Assembly (NCBI RefSeq): GCF_000720115.1
Contig: NZ_JOIR01000003.1
Span: 62,001-126,000 of the forward strand
DNA length: 64,000 nt
Source: Streptomyces sp. NRRL F-2580
Lineage (GTDB): Bacteria; Actinomycetota; Actinomycetes; Streptomycetales; Streptomycetaceae
Reading direction: 5' to 3'
In this document: piece after piece, positions 18,129-27,180 of the stretch
Position numbering within the stretch: the stretch's first letter is position 1
Layout of the letters: each line of letters opens with the position of its first letter
The notes under the pieces: model-generated
What the model was told of the DNA's origin: nothing
The model's database searches: none
Seen by the model: the letters and a program-made list of their open reading frames with translations, nothing else
Program-made: the position numbers and the translations under genes

Positions 18129-20795
18129 GCGGGCCTTCGCAGGGAGACGAGGTCGGCCAGCTCGCGGTCGGTCAGCTCGGTCAGGGCCGACTCGCCCGAG
18201 CCGAGGACGGCGTCGGCCAGGGCCCGCTTCGCCTCCAGCATCTCGGCGATGCGGTCCTCGACGGTGCCTTCGGCGATGATCCGGTGGACCTGGACGGGCT
18301 GGGTCTGGCCGATGCGGTAGGCACGGTCGGTGGCCTGTTCCTCCACGGCCGGGTTCCACCAGCGGTCGAAGTGGATGACGTGGCCGGCCCGGGTGAGGTT
18401 CAAGCCTGTGCCCGCCGCCTTCAGGGACAGCAGGAACACGGGGACCTCGCCCGCCTGGAAACGGTCGACGAGCTCCTCCCGGCGCGGCACCGGCGTCCCG
18501 CCGTGCCATGCCGCGTCGTTCCATGCCCTCGCTCGACTCGATCACGGCCATCGCCTCGTCCACCGCGGCCTGGTAGAGCGAGGCCTGCTCCCGGGTGAGC
18601 GAGACGGGGTGGTCGGTCTCCGTCTTCGGCGGCAGCTCGGGCGCGATGCCGGGGTCGGACTTCTTGCGCCGCAGCAGGAACGGCCGTACGAGCGCGGACA
18701 GCCGGGCGACCGCCGCCTCGTTGCCGCCGTCCTCCTCCGTCTGGTGCTCCACCGGGCGGGCGTGGCGGGCCCTGAAGGCGGTGAGCGGCCCCAGCAGACC
18801 CGGCGTGGTCCAGTCGAGCAGCGCCCACAGCTCGGAGAGGTTGTTCTCCACCGGGGTGCCGGTCAGCGCCACGCGGGCCGGCGCCGGCACCGTGCGCAGC
18901 GCCTTCGCGGTCGCCGAATGCGGGTTCTTGACGTGCTGCGCCTCGTCGGCGACGACCATGCCCCAGCTCTGTGCCGCCAGCAGGGCGGCGCTGGCGCGCA
19001 TGGTGCCGTACGTGGTGAGCACGAACCCGCCCTCACAGGACGTCAGGTCCTCGATGCTGCGCCCGCCGCCGTGGAAGCGGCGCACGGGCGTGCCGGGAGC
19101 GAACTTCTCGATCTCCCGCTGCCAGTTGCCCAGGAGGGACGCGGGACACACCACGAGCGTCGGCTCGGGCCGGTCCCGGTGCAGGTGCAGCGCGATCAGG
19201 GTGACGGTCTTGCCCAGGCCCATGTCGTCGGCGAGGCAGCCGCCGAGACCGAGGGAGGTCATCAGGTCCAGCCAGGCCAGGCCGCGGGCCTGGTAGTCGC
19301 GCAGGGTGGCCTTGAGGGCGGCGGGCTGCGGGAGCGGGGCAAGCTCCCCCGTCAGCCGCTCCCGCAGGGCGGCCAGGGCCCCCACCGGCACCGCCTCGAC
19401 CGGCTCGCCGTCGACCTCGGCCGTCCCCGACAGCGCGACGGCCAGCGCGTCCACCGGGTCCAGCACGCCCAGCTCCCGCTTGCGCGCCTTGCGCACCAGC
19501 TCCGGATCGACCCGCACCCACTGGTCCCGCAGCCGCACGACGGGCCGGTGGGCCTGCGCCAGCGCGTCCATCTCACCCGGGGTGAGCCGGTCCCCGCCCA
19601 GCGCCAGCTCCCAGGAGAAGGCGAAGAGGTGCTCGGCGTCGAAGAAGGCGGTGCCCTCGGTCGCGGAACCGGGCGCGGTGGACCGTACGACGGCGGTCGC
19701 GGACAGCGTACGGGCCAGCTCGCGCGGCCAGTGGACCAGGACCCCGGCGGCCGCCAGCCGGCTCGCGGCCACCCCCAGCAGGTCCTCCAGCTCCGGGTCT
19801 GACAGGGCGAGGGCATCGGGCACGGGCTGGTCCAGCAGCCGCAGCAGGGGCGGCCAGACCCGAGCGGCCCGGCGCAGCGCGAGCACGGCGTCGATCCGGG
19901 CGCGGGATCCGAAACCGGCGGCCGCCGTGCCCGCCCACAACTGCGCCGCGTCGGTGACCAGGGTCGGGTCGGCGAGGCTGTGCACCTGGACGACGGCGGC
20001 CCCGGCGCGCCGGACGTCCTCGCCCTCGGCTTCGTCGAAGAGGCGGAAGGAGGACAAGTCGAGCCGCAGCGAGATCCCGACGCCCGCGTCGGCCCCGGCC
20101 GCGACCTGCGCGGCCCAGTCCTGTATCCCGGGCACCCGCTGCGCCTCCCGCGCGGCGAACGGCCGCCCGGCGGCCACGGCCGCGGCCGGGGTACGGGGCA
20201 GGCTGTCGGCGACGGCGTCGAGGAACGCGCGGACCAGCGCCTCCGGTTCGGGCAGCTGGAGCGGACGGCGGCCGGCGAGGGGCGTCGCGTACCCCTCGTG
20301 CGGAAGGGCCGCGGCGACCGCGCGCAGGTGGTCGATGTCGGCGGCATCGAGCGGCCCGGCGCGCCAGGCGTCCATGCCCTCGGGGGTGAGCCCGGGGAGC
20401 AGCCGGCCGCGGGCGGCCAGGGTGAGCGCCTGCGTGGCGGCGGTCCCCCAGGCGCGGGTGGCGGGGTGCGCGGCGGGGCTCCGGGGCGCCCGCGCGAGCA
20501 GGGGCAGGGCGGAGGCGACGGAGAAGGTCACGGCGGGCACGGTCCGGCTGCGGACCCCCTCGCCGTGCGGGCGCACGACGGTGAGCGGCGCCGGCGTACC
20601 CATCTCGGGCAGGGCGTCCCCGTCGGGTGCCCAGAAGGCGACCCGCCCCTCGCGGGGGACGGCGGCGGGCAGGAAGACGGCGGCGTGGCGCAGCAGCGCG
20701 GCTGCCCGCGGCTGCGACCCCGACTGCGGCTGCGACCCGGGCTGCGGCTGTGGCTGCGACCCGGACTGCGGCTGCGGCTCCCACTGCGGTGTCAC
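18125..20795 (-). pseudogene. SNF2/Swi2-family DEAD-box helicase with an internal deletion and frameshift
   Basis: The start is the GTG at 20795 (VTPQWEPQPQSGSQ) after GGGGGAGGGGG; residues 5-27 are a Gln/Pro/Ser repeat. The N-terminal SNF2 regulatory region is intact, followed by the ATPase half: CLADDMGLGKTVTLIALHLH (Walker A), LVVCPASLLGNWQ, VVADEAQHVKNPHSATAKAL (DEAQ) and LTGTPVENNLSELWALLDW. After [22 protein letters not shown], near 18510, the frame changes and runs on into the SWIM frame. The rest of the helicase C domain appears in another frame from [16 protein letters not shown] (about 18505) through [16 protein letters not shown] to 18125. Judged by family length, roughly 70-80 residues including the motif around VLVFTQY are missing, with a frame change. 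Likely non-functional unless this is an assembly error. Confidence 0.82.
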
Positions 20796-20915
20796 GTGTC
20801 CCCCTCCCCCGGCTTTCCCGTCGATCTGCTTGCGGATCCGCTGATTGCGGATCTGCTGACATCCCCTGCCGACGAGTCTAGGCGCGGCCACCGACAAAGG
20901 CCTCTGACCTGCGGA

Positions 20916-22265
20916 TCAGCGCCCCCAGCGGCCCTGCTCCGTCGCGTAGCCGTACACCGGCCGGCCGGGCGCGGCGCTCGTGCGCAGCGGCCGCCCGCCG
21001 TCGTCGATGCGCAGGGTGCCCGAGCCGGAAGGCCCGGACCACCGGAGGTCGAGGAACCAGTCGCAGTCGCAGCCCGTGGTGATGGCCTCCACCCGCAGGA
21101 CGACCGGTTCGGCCGCCGAGACGCGCATCGGGAAGGCGGGGGCGGGCAGGGTGCCCCCGGCGTCGTTCCCGGCGACCGGGCGGGCCAGCGGCCGCGGCGC
21201 GTCCAGGTTGACGGCGAAGACGGCCGGGGTGAGCGCCCCGCCGCAGCCCTGCGACATCTGGTAGACGTTCCAGGCCGGCGGGGTGCGGCGGCCTGCCACG
21301 CGGACCTCCAGGTCCTCCAGGACCACGGCTCCCGGGCCCGTCCCGTGCAGGGTGAACTCCACGATCTGCGTCCCGGCGTGCACGGCGCGCAGTTTCGACG
21401 CCCAGGCGGGCGCGTCCGCCTCCACGGGCGGCGGGGGCACCGACCCCGGACCCCGCTCGGACAGGTAGGCATGATCGCAGCCCGCGGTCCACACGTGCGA
21501 CCGCACCGCCGCCCTCAAGGGTGCTGCCGGAGCCGGGGACGGGGCCGGGACCGCCCGTGACGAGGTGGAGGGCGCGGCGGACGCCGGACCCGGACCACCG
21601 GCCGGTGGCGGAGTTTCCGTTGCGGTCGCGGCCTCGGATGCCGACGCCGGGACGGACGCCGTTCCGGAGGCACCGGCGGATGCCGCGGGCGCCGTCATGC
21701 CCGGCCCGGACCCCGTCACCCCGTCCGTCCACGCTCCGGACCGCGGCGCACGGGGCTCGGGGCCGGCCGCCACCAGCAGAGCCACGGCCACCGCGCCCGC
21801 CGCCACCCCCGCGGCGGCGACCACGGCCGCCCGCCTCCGGTACCAGGGCCTGCCGCCCGCCGGCTCCGCGACGACGGCCGGTTCCCCCACGACGACGGCG
21901 GCCTCCGCCCCCGAATCCGAGCCGAAGCCCGAATCCGAGCCGAAGCCCGACTCCGGCTCCGGCTCCTCCATCGCCACTGAGCCCGCCACCGGCACCGGCT
22001 CCCGCACCGGTGGCGCCACCGCCCGCCGCCGCGCATCGGCCAGCAGCCACGCCCGGTGCAGGTTCACCGCCTCCCCCGGCGACGCCCCGCAGGCCCGTGC
22101 GAAGCGGTCCACCACCGCGAACTCCGTGGGCAGCGCCTCCCCCTTGCAATAGCGGTGCAAGGTCGACGTGCTCGTGTGCAGGCGGCGCGCCAGGGCGCCG
22201 TAGCTCAGCCCGCCACGCTCCTTCAGTTCCCGCATCAGCCGCGCGAAATTCTCGGCCTCGCTCAC
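20916..22265 (-). CDS. Membrane-anchored helix-turn-helix regulator with an exported C-terminal domain
   Basis: 449 residues from a GTG at 22265 with GGGGGA 5 bases before. Residues 5-70 are an XRE-type HTH (LSYGALARRLHTSTSTLHRYCKGEALPTEFAVVDRFARACGASPGE). Residues 85-125 are an acidic, Gly/Ser-rich segment containing a twofold ESGFGSDSG repeat. WYRRR marks the inside face of a single membrane helix at about 140-165 (AAVVAAAGVAAGAVAVALLVAAG). A Ser/Ala/Pro-rich stalk follows, then an exported domain of about 200 residues with cysteines in TAGCDHAYL, SQGCGGAL and TGCDCDW. The design suggests direct signalling from outside the cell to DNA; ligand and targets are unknown. Confidence 0.85.
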   Translation of the reverse strand: MSEAENFARLMRELKERGGLSYGALARRLHTSTSTLHRYCKGEALPTEFAVVDRFARACGASPGEAVNLHRAWLLADARRRAVAPPVREPVPVAGSVAMEEPEPESGFGSDSGFGSDSGAEAAVVVGEPAVVAEPAGGRPWYRRRAAVVAAAGVAAGAVAVALLVAAGPEPRAPRSGAWTDGVTGSGPGMTAPAASAGASGTASVPASASEAATATETPPPAGGPGPASAAPSTSSRAVPAPSPAPAAPLRAAVRSHVWTAGCDHAYLSERGPGSVPPPPVEADAPAWASKLRAVHAGTQIVEFTLHGTGPGAVVLEDLEVRVAGRRTPPAWNVYQMSQGCGGALTPAVFAVNLDAPRPLARPVAGNDAGGTLPAPAFPMRVSAAEPVVLRVEAITTGCDCDWFLDLRWSGPSGSGTLRIDDGGRPLRTSAAPGRPVYGYATEQGRWGR

Positions 22266-22437
22266 CGCGTTCCCCCGTCCGACGTCCCGTGACCGCGTTC
22301 CATGCCTGAGGTGTTCCCCCAGGTGACAGCCCGTACGGCCGTTCCAGCGTCCCGAATTCACCCCAAACCGTGGCCGGCGGGGCGGCCCGGGGAACAGGCT
22401 CGTCAGGCACACCGAACCACTCACGGGGAGACCGTTC

Positions 22438-23067
22438 ATGTTCCGACGCACCGACACCGTCGCCACGCTCGCCACCGCGCTCGTCGCGGCGGCCGCCGCA
22501 CTCGTCCTGACCGCCTCGGCCTCCGCCACGGCCGCCACCGCGACGCCCGTCCCGCCCGGCTTCCTGGCCGGCGCCGACCTGCCGCCGCACCCCGGCTCGG
22601 CCTGGTACCCGGGCAAGATCACCAAGGGGCTGCCCGAGTTCGCGCCGTTCTGCCTGGACGGCGTCCTTCCGGCGGCGGGCAGCTGGCACCGCGCCTTCGG
22701 CAGCGAGTTCGACACCAGCGCCGTGCAGGTCTCCGTACGGTCCGCCTCGCCCTCCGCGGCGGCCGAGCTCGTCGGCACGCTGGAGCGCAAGGTCGCGGCC
22801 TGCGCCGCCGACTGGCTGCGGACGACCCCGGGCGGCACCGCCTCCTGGGACGACTACGGGAAGCTCACCGTCGAGGAGGGCGCACACGTCTACGGGGTCC
22901 ACGCCTCGATTCCCGACTCCGAGCCCGGCGTGCACCTGTTCGGGATCGGGCGCGACGGCTCCACCGTCACCGTCGTGAAGTGGAGCGAGATGGGCGACCT
23001 GTCCCACGCCCCGGTCGCCGCGTTCAAGAAGACGACCACGGCGGCCGTGAACAAGCTCAACCCGTAG
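22438..23067 (+). CDS. Secreted protein of unknown function
   Basis: 209 residues with GGGGAGACC before the ATG. Residues 1-35 are a Sec signal peptide (MFRRTDTVATLATALVAAAA...SASATAA). The mature part contains two Cys (FCLDGVLP and VAACAADWL), which may form a disulphide, and a repeated pattern of strands such as VQVSVRSASPSAAAELVGTLERKVAACAADWL and VHLFGIGRDGSTVTVVKWSEMG. This resembles the sensor or PknH-like extracellular folds of actinobacterial lipoproteins, but the match is only by eye. Divergent from the HTH regulator gene. Confidence 0.75.
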   Translation: MFRRTDTVATLATALVAAAAALVLTASASATAATATPVPPGFLAGADLPPHPGSAWYPGKITKGLPEFAPFCLDGVLPAAGSWHRAFGSEFDTSAVQVSVRSASPSAAAELVGTLERKVAACAADWLRTTPGGTASWDDYGKLTVEEGAHVYGVHASIPDSEPGVHLFGIGRDGSTVTVVKWSEMGDLSHAPVAAFKKTTTAAVNKLNP

Positions 23068-23130
23068 CCGGGAGCCGGGCCGCCCCCAGGCCGCCGGAGC
23101 CCCGGCGTGGGACCATGGACAGGAGAGGCG

Positions 23131-23397
23131 ATGGCCATGCGTTCCGGAAATGAGCCTGTGACCGCGCGCAGTCCGCTGCGGCTGCGGTTCTGGTTGGGTG
23201 TCTGGGGGCTGATCTGGGCCGCCGCCGGGACGGTCGCCTTCGCGCTGGCGGGCCGTCCCGGATGGGCGGCCGCCTGCGGGGCCCTGGCGGTCGTCGTGAC
23301 CGTGGACCTGGTCATGATCGTGCGCCACATCCGGCAGGGGCCGCACTACCAGCCCGGCCCGGACATCCCTCCGTACGAACCGCCCCGCGGCCGGTGA
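23131..23397 (+). CDS. DUF6343 small membrane protein
   Basis: 88 residues from ATG 23131, preceded by AGGAGAGGCG; ATG 23137 is an alternative. It starts MAMRSGNEPVTARSPLRLRF and has two membrane helices (about 22-42 and 46-66), ending in the conserved tail RQGPHYQPGPDIPPYEPP. The family is streptomycete-specific and uncharacterised. Confidence 0.85.
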   Translation: MAMRSGNEPVTARSPLRLRFWLGVWGLIWAAAGTVAFALAGRPGWAAACGALAVVVTVDLVMIVRHIRQGPHYQPGPDIPPYEPPRGR

Positions 23398-23431
23398 TCC
23401 GACAGCCGGCGGGCACCCGTGGGCGGCCGGA

Positions 23432-23818
23432 TCAGGCCTGGTCCTCGAAGCGGGCCGCCGCCAGGTACTCCGGCTGCGGGTCGAGGGCGGCGGCCAGGCG
23501 GAAGTGCTTGCGCGCCTGCTCCGGCCGGCCCGCGCGCTCATGGGTACGGGCCAGCGCGAAGTGGGCGAAGGCGTTGTCCGGCTCCCGTTCCAGCACCAGC
23601 TCGAACTCCAGCTCCGCCGGCCGCAGTTGGGCGGCGGCGAAGAAGGCCCGGGCCCGCAGCAGGCGGGCCGCCGTGTTCTCCGGGTGGGCGGCTATGACCG
23701 AGTCGAGCAGCTTGACCGCGCCGCGCGGGTCGCGCGCGGCCAGCAGCTGCTCCGCGGCCCGGAAGTCTATGACGTGGGTTTCCGGGCTGGACGGCGTGGG
23801 GCGCGTGGTCTCGGACAC
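23432..23818 (-). CDS. Tetratricopeptide repeat protein
   Basis: 128 residues from a GTG at 23818 with GGAAGGA 8 bases upstream. After an N-terminal tail (VSETTRPTPSSPETHVIDF), residues 20-115 contain about three TPR helical hairpins, for example AEQLLAARDPRGAVKLLDSVIAAHPEN, LEFELVLEREPDNAFAHFALARTHE and ARKHFRLAAALDPQPEY. TPRs are protein-protein interaction modules. It lies about 110 bases downstream of coaE on the same strand, a common actinobacterial pairing. Confidence 0.88.
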   Translation of the reverse strand: MSETTRPTPSSPETHVIDFRAAEQLLAARDPRGAVKLLDSVIAAHPENTAARLLRARAFFAAAQLRPAELEFELVLEREPDNAFAHFALARTHERAGRPEQARKHFRLAAALDPQPEYLAAARFEDQA

Positions 23819-23925
23819 GGTCTGGATCCTTCCCTCTACGGGCGCGTTCAACGCCCGCACTACGGCCGGTATTCCATGCACACGACAGGGCCCACGTCAG
23901 GGCGCCCGGCCGGTCACCCGGGACG

Positions 23926-24534
23926 TCAGGGGGTCCCGGCGGCGGCCCGCGCCGTGAGCTCCTCCCACACCTTGCGCACCTGCGGCTCCAGCGCCTCCAG
24001 CGCCCCGTCGTTGTCGATCACGAGGGTCGCCACCGCGAGCCGCTGCTCCCGCGTGGCCTGCGCGGCCATCCGGGCCCGCGCCTCCTCCTCGGCCATCCCG
24101 CGCAGGGCGGTCAGCCGCGCCAGCTGCGTCTGCGGCGCCGCGTCCACCACGACCACCAGGTCGTAGAGCGGTGCCAGGCCGTTCTCCGCGAGCAGCGGTA
24201 CGTCGTGCACCACGATCGCGTCCGCCCCCGCGGCGGCTTCCAGCTCGGCCGACCGGGCCCCGACCAGCGGGTGCACGATCGCGTTGAGCGTCTGGAGCTT
24301 TGCCGGGTCCGCGAACACGATGGATCCGAGCTTCGGCCGGTCCAGCACCCCCTCGGCGGTCAGCACCGACTCCCCGAAGGCCGCCACGACGGCAGCGAGC
24401 CCCGGCGTACCGGGCTCCACCACCTCGCGCGCGATCCGGTCGGCGTCGACGACGATCGCCCCGTACCCCGCCAGCAGTCGCGAGACCTCGCTCTTGCCGG
24501 CACCGATTCCGCCCGTCAGTCCTACTTTCAGCAT
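23926..24534 (-). CDS. coaE: Dephospho-CoA kinase
   Basis: 202 residues, normal for the enzyme. It performs the last step of coenzyme A synthesis, phosphorylating the 3'-hydroxyl of dephospho-CoA with ATP. Walker A is [21 protein letters not shown] at the N-terminus; [16 protein letters not shown] is the substrate block, [14 protein letters not shown] and [12 protein letters not shown] are the lid and core blocks. The ATG at 24534 has no clear ribosome site, and the predicted start of transcription falls at the ATG, so the message may be leaderless. A mobile cassette is inserted 13 bases upstream of the start codon. Confidence 0.97.
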   Translation of the reverse strand: MLKVGLTGGIGAGKSEVSRLLAGYGAIVVDADRIAREVVEPGTPGLAAVVAAFGESVLTAEGVLDRPKLGSIVFADPAKLQTLNAIVHPLVGARSAELEAAAGADAIVVHDVPLLAENGLAPLYDLVVVVDAAPQTQLARLTALRGMAEEEARARMAAQATREQRLAVATLVIDNDGALEALEPQVRKVWEELTARAAAGTP

Positions 24535-24540
24535 GCCCGC

Positions 24541-24569
24541 AGCCTAGATGATCGATTCCAAGGGGTCAG
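24541..24569 (-). promoter_or_regulatory. Predicted hybrid coaE promoter formed at the cassette end
   Basis: Read on the reverse strand: CTGACC (24564-24569), a 17-base spacer, then TAGGCT (24541-24546), followed by the coaE ATG 6 bases later. The -35-like hexamer lies inside the left inverted repeat of the cassette; the -10-like hexamer is chromosomal flank overlapping the CTAG target. The match to TTGACA/TAGGAT-type consensus is moderate. Confidence 0.5.
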
Positions 24570-24580
24570 TGATCGTAGGC
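24543..24580. repeat. Left terminal inverted repeat of the cassette
   Basis: 38 bases that match the reverse complement of 25891-25928 at 35 positions. The outermost CTAG at 24544-24547 is palindromic and is repeated at 25924-25927, so it is probably the duplicated target. Confidence 0.9.
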
Positions 24581-24732
24581 GGGCACAGCGATCAGCCCGC
24601 CCCAACTGATCGATCTGGCCCGGCCTTCGCGGCACAGATCGGTGTGCGGTGGGATGCTCCGGGCGGAAAAGGAGTCCACTTTCATCAAATTGGACTTCGC
24701 GTGACCATGATTGGCGTCTATACGGTCGCGGC

Positions 24733-25560
24733 ATGCATATCCACGTCGTAGACGCCTTCACCGACCGGCCGTTCGCTGGCAACCCCGCGGGCGTATGCCT
24801 GCTCGATACCGAAGACTGGCCTGAGGATGCCTGGATGCAGCAGGTAGCAGCCGAGATGAACCACTCGGAGACCGCCTTCGCGCGGCCGCTCCCCTCCGGC
24901 GACGACGCCGACTGGGAGATCCGCTGGTTCACCCCACTCGTCGAGACCAATCTGTGCGGCCATGCCACTTTGGCCACGGCGCACACACTGAGGCGGGAGC
25001 GTGGGGTTGTCGGCGCGCTGCGTTTCCGCAGCCGGTTCAGCGGCATCCTCACCGCGCATACGCACGAGGACGGCCGCGTCACCCTGGACTTCCCGGCCGC
25101 GCCCGGCACTGAAAGCCCATTGCCGGAAGGCCTGTCGGAGGCCCTGGGGGTGAAGCCGGAGGCCGCCTTCCGCACCGGTGCGCTCGGCGATCTGTTGACC
25201 GTCCTGCCGGACGAGGCCACCGTCCGGGCCGTGATCCCCAACCTCGACGTGATGGCCGACATGACCCGCCGCGAGGGCCTGCGCGGCGTCATCATCACAG
25301 CCCCAGCGCCCAGTCCCGGCCTGGAGTACGACTTCGTCTCCCGCTTCTTCTCACCCGCCGAGGGCATCCTCGAGGATCCGGTCACGGGCAGCGCCCACAC
25401 CGCGCTGGCCCCCTACTGGTCGACGCGGATCGACCGCGACGAGCTCACCGGCCTGCAGGTATCCGCGCGCACCGGGCTGGTCAGGACCGCCATGCACGGT
25501 GACCGCGTTCATCTCACCGGGCACGCGGTCACCGTTTTTGACGGGGCCCTGCATGTTTAA
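24733..25560 (+). CDS. PhzF family isomerase-like protein (cassette passenger)
   Basis: 275 residues from ATG 24733 (MHIHVVDAFTDRPFAGNPAGVCLL), the conserved PhzF start. It is a two-domain diaminopimelate-epimerase-like fold: the catalytic glutamate block NHSETAF (about residue 47), RWFTPLVETNLCGHATLATAH, and in the second half DFVSRFFSPAEGILEDPVTGSAHTAL. Family members include phenazine isomerase PhzF and many proteins of unknown substrate. Full length and all family blocks are present, so it is probably active. No ribosome site is visible; TCTATA at 24717-24722 lies 10 bases before the ATG, suggesting a leaderless message. No phenazine genes are nearby; it is cargo of the inserted cassette. 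Confidence 0.92.
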   Translation: MHIHVVDAFTDRPFAGNPAGVCLLDTEDWPEDAWMQQVAAEMNHSETAFARPLPSGDDADWEIRWFTPLVETNLCGHATLATAHTLRRERGVVGALRFRSRFSGILTAHTHEDGRVTLDFPAAPGTESPLPEGLSEALGVKPEAAFRTGALGDLLTVLPDEATVRAVIPNLDVMADMTRREGLRGVIITAPAPSPGLEYDFVSRFFSPAEGILEDPVTGSAHTALAPYWSTRIDRDELTGLQVSARTGLVRTAMHGDRVHLTGHAVTVFDGALHV

Positions 25561-25617
25561 CTGATCGATTCCGCAGGATCGGCTGCGCGGATGGGCGAGG
25601 GGGCCCAACGTCATTGT

Positions 25618-25905
25618 GTGAGAACAGAATTGGACTCCCTCGCCACCGACGATGTGTGGATCGTGGACTCCACGCCAGTGGAGTGCGGCCGCGCGCGGGA
25701 GACCGTCAAACGCTCCGACCTGGCCGGATGGGCCGAGTACGGGTACTGCGCCAGCCAACTCGACCTCGAACAGCACCGAGGGCGAACGTCCGGCGGTGTC
25801 GTCGCCCGCGTCATGCAGCGCATCCTCGCGCTGACCGCCGCCATCTGGCACAACGGCCACACCGGACAGCCCATCCTTCGCTCACTGACCGCCTATGACC
25901 ACTGA
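25618..25905 (+). pseudogene. IS982-like transposase remnant with internal deletion
   Basis: About 95 codons from GTG 25618. DVWIVDSTPVECGRARETVK and LAGWAEYGYCAS match the block of IS982-type transposases that holds the first catalytic Asp. The sequence then jumps to QLDLEQHRGRTSGGVVARVMQRILALTAAIWHN and ends ILRSLTAYDH, the family C-terminus. The stretch that should lie between, with the other two DDE residues, is absent (by family length roughly 100 residues), and the N-terminal third is also missing. The join after YCAS keeps the frame, so a short peptide could be made, but not an active enzyme. Confidence 0.88.
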
Positions 25906-25928
25906 CCCCTTGGAATAGATCATCTAGG
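25891..25928. repeat. Right terminal inverted repeat of the cassette
   Basis: Mate of 24543-24580 with three mismatches over 38 bases. It includes the transposase-remnant stop codon and ends in the second CTAG (25924-25927). Confidence 0.9.
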
Positions 25929-26004
25929 CCCTGTCCGGCCGGTCTTCGTCAGGCCCGCGGCGTCACCCGGACCCTGCCCCCGGTGCCCCTGCTGCCCGTC
26001 GGCG

Positions 26005-26943
26005 TCAGTTCTCGCCCTCGCGCTCCGCCAGGAACCGCTCGAACTCGCGCCCGATCTCGTCGGCCGACGGAATCTCCGCGGGCTCGGCGATCATGTTGCC
26101 CCGGGTCTCGGCTCCGGCGGCCGCGTCGAACTGGTGCTCCAGCCCCTGCACCAGGGCGACGAGTTCCTCGTCGCCCTCCCGGATCTGCCGGTCGATCTCC
26201 GTCTGCGTGCGGTGTGCCTCGGTCCGCAGCGCGTGCGCCACGGCCGGCAGGACCAGCCCGGTCGCCGCCGTGATCGCCTCCAGCACCGTCAGAGCGGCGT
26301 CCGGGTACGGGGAGCGCGCGACGTAGTGCGGTACGTGCGCGGCGACACCCAGCACGTCGTGCCCGGCCTGGGCCAGGCGGAACTCCACCAGGGACTCCGC
26401 GCTGCCCGGCACCTGGGCCTCGTCGAAGGGGCTGCGGTGCCCCGGCATGAGGTCGGTCCGGTTGCCGTGCGGGGTGATGCCCACGGGACGGGTGTGCGGC
26501 ACGCCCATCGGAATGCCGTGGAAGTTGACCGAGAGCCGGACCCCGAGGCGCTCGACGATCTGCCGGACGGCGACGGCGAAGCGCTCCCACTCCACGTCCG
26601 GCTCCGGGCCGGACAGCAGCAGGAACGGCGCACCCGTGGCGTCCTGGACCAGCCGGACCTCCAGCCGGGGCTCTTCGAACTCCGTCCAGTGGTCGCGCTG
26701 GAAGGTCAGCAGCGGGCGCCGCGCCCGGTAGTCCACCAGCCGGTCCGCGTCGAAGCGGGCGACCACCTGGTGGGGCAGCGTGTCCAGCAGCCGCTCGACG
26801 ATCTGCTCGCCGGCCTCACCGGCGTCGATGTACCCCTCGAAGTGGTACAGCATGACCAACCCGGCCGAGTCCTGGGCGACCGCCAGGTCGGCCACCGCCA
26901 GACCCTTGGCATCCCATTCGTACAAACCCTGTGGATCAAGCAC
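26005..26943 (-). CDS. PAC2 family protein
   Basis: 312 residues from the GTG at 26943 ([11 protein letters not shown]), 8 bases after GGAGGAG. PAC2 is named for a eukaryotic proteasome-assembly chaperone; bacterial members are common in actinobacteria, which have proteasomes, but their role is not established. Visible blocks are [25 protein letters not shown], a Rossmann-like repeat in [39 protein letters not shown], and [24 protein letters not shown], with a C-terminal glutamate-rich helix. Reads in the same direction as rpsA and coaE; the cassette lies between it and coaE. Confidence 0.88.
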   Translation of the reverse strand: MLDPQGLYEWDAKGLAVADLAVAQDSAGLVMLYHFEGYIDAGEAGEQIVERLLDTLPHQVVARFDADRLVDYRARRPLLTFQRDHWTEFEEPRLEVRLVQDATGAPFLLLSGPEPDVEWERFAVAVRQIVERLGVRLSVNFHGIPMGVPHTRPVGITPHGNRTDLMPGHRSPFDEAQVPGSAESLVEFRLAQAGHDVLGVAAHVPHYVARSPYPDAALTVLEAITAATGLVLPAVAHALRTEAHRTQTEIDRQIREGDEELVALVQGLEHQFDAAAGAETRGNMIAEPAEIPSADEIGREFERFLAEREGEN

Positions 26944-27094
26944 CGTCACCACTCCTCCTCGCCGCGTTCTCTGCCAAGAACGTCCAAGGCGGCGCCACCA
27001 TTCCCCAGTTGGCCGCATTCACAGGAACGCAACGGATCAACGAACGGTTCAGCGCAGGGATCGACGGCGGGATCGGCGGATCGAGGGAAAACGC

Positions 27095-27130
27095 GGTGAG
27101 GCCCGCCCCCCGAAGGGGACGGGCCTCACC
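27095..27130 (-). terminator. rpsA terminator hairpin
   Basis: GGTGAGGCCCG pairs with CGGGCCTCACC (11 bases, perfect), with further CCCC/GGGG pairing inside. It lies 50 bases beyond the rpsA stop codon on the reverse strand. Confidence 0.75.
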
Positions 27131-27180
27131 GTTCAACTCGACTCAGCTCTGCTCACACCGGAGTGTGATGCGCGCTGCGA

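Larger units (their letters stand above)
24548..25923. mobile_element. IS-derived mobile insertion cassette carrying a PhzF-family gene
   Basis: 1,376 bases bounded by near-perfect long inverted repeats and by CTAG on both sides. Inside are an intact PhzF-family gene (24733-25560) and, just inside the right end, a transposase remnant (25618-25905) of the IS982-like kind. The remnant's stop codon falls in the right inverted repeat, as in compact IS elements. A second exact copy of GATCGATTCC, found in the left end at 24550, occurs at 25563 right after the PhzF gene, so the passenger is bracketed by it. The element would need transposase supplied in trans to move. It sits between the coaE start and the PAC2 gene, both reading leftward. 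Confidence 0.85.

Noticed and set aside
24733..25560. Phenazine biosynthesis locus
   Set aside because: Only a lone PhzF-family gene within a mobile cassette; no other phz-type genes nearby.
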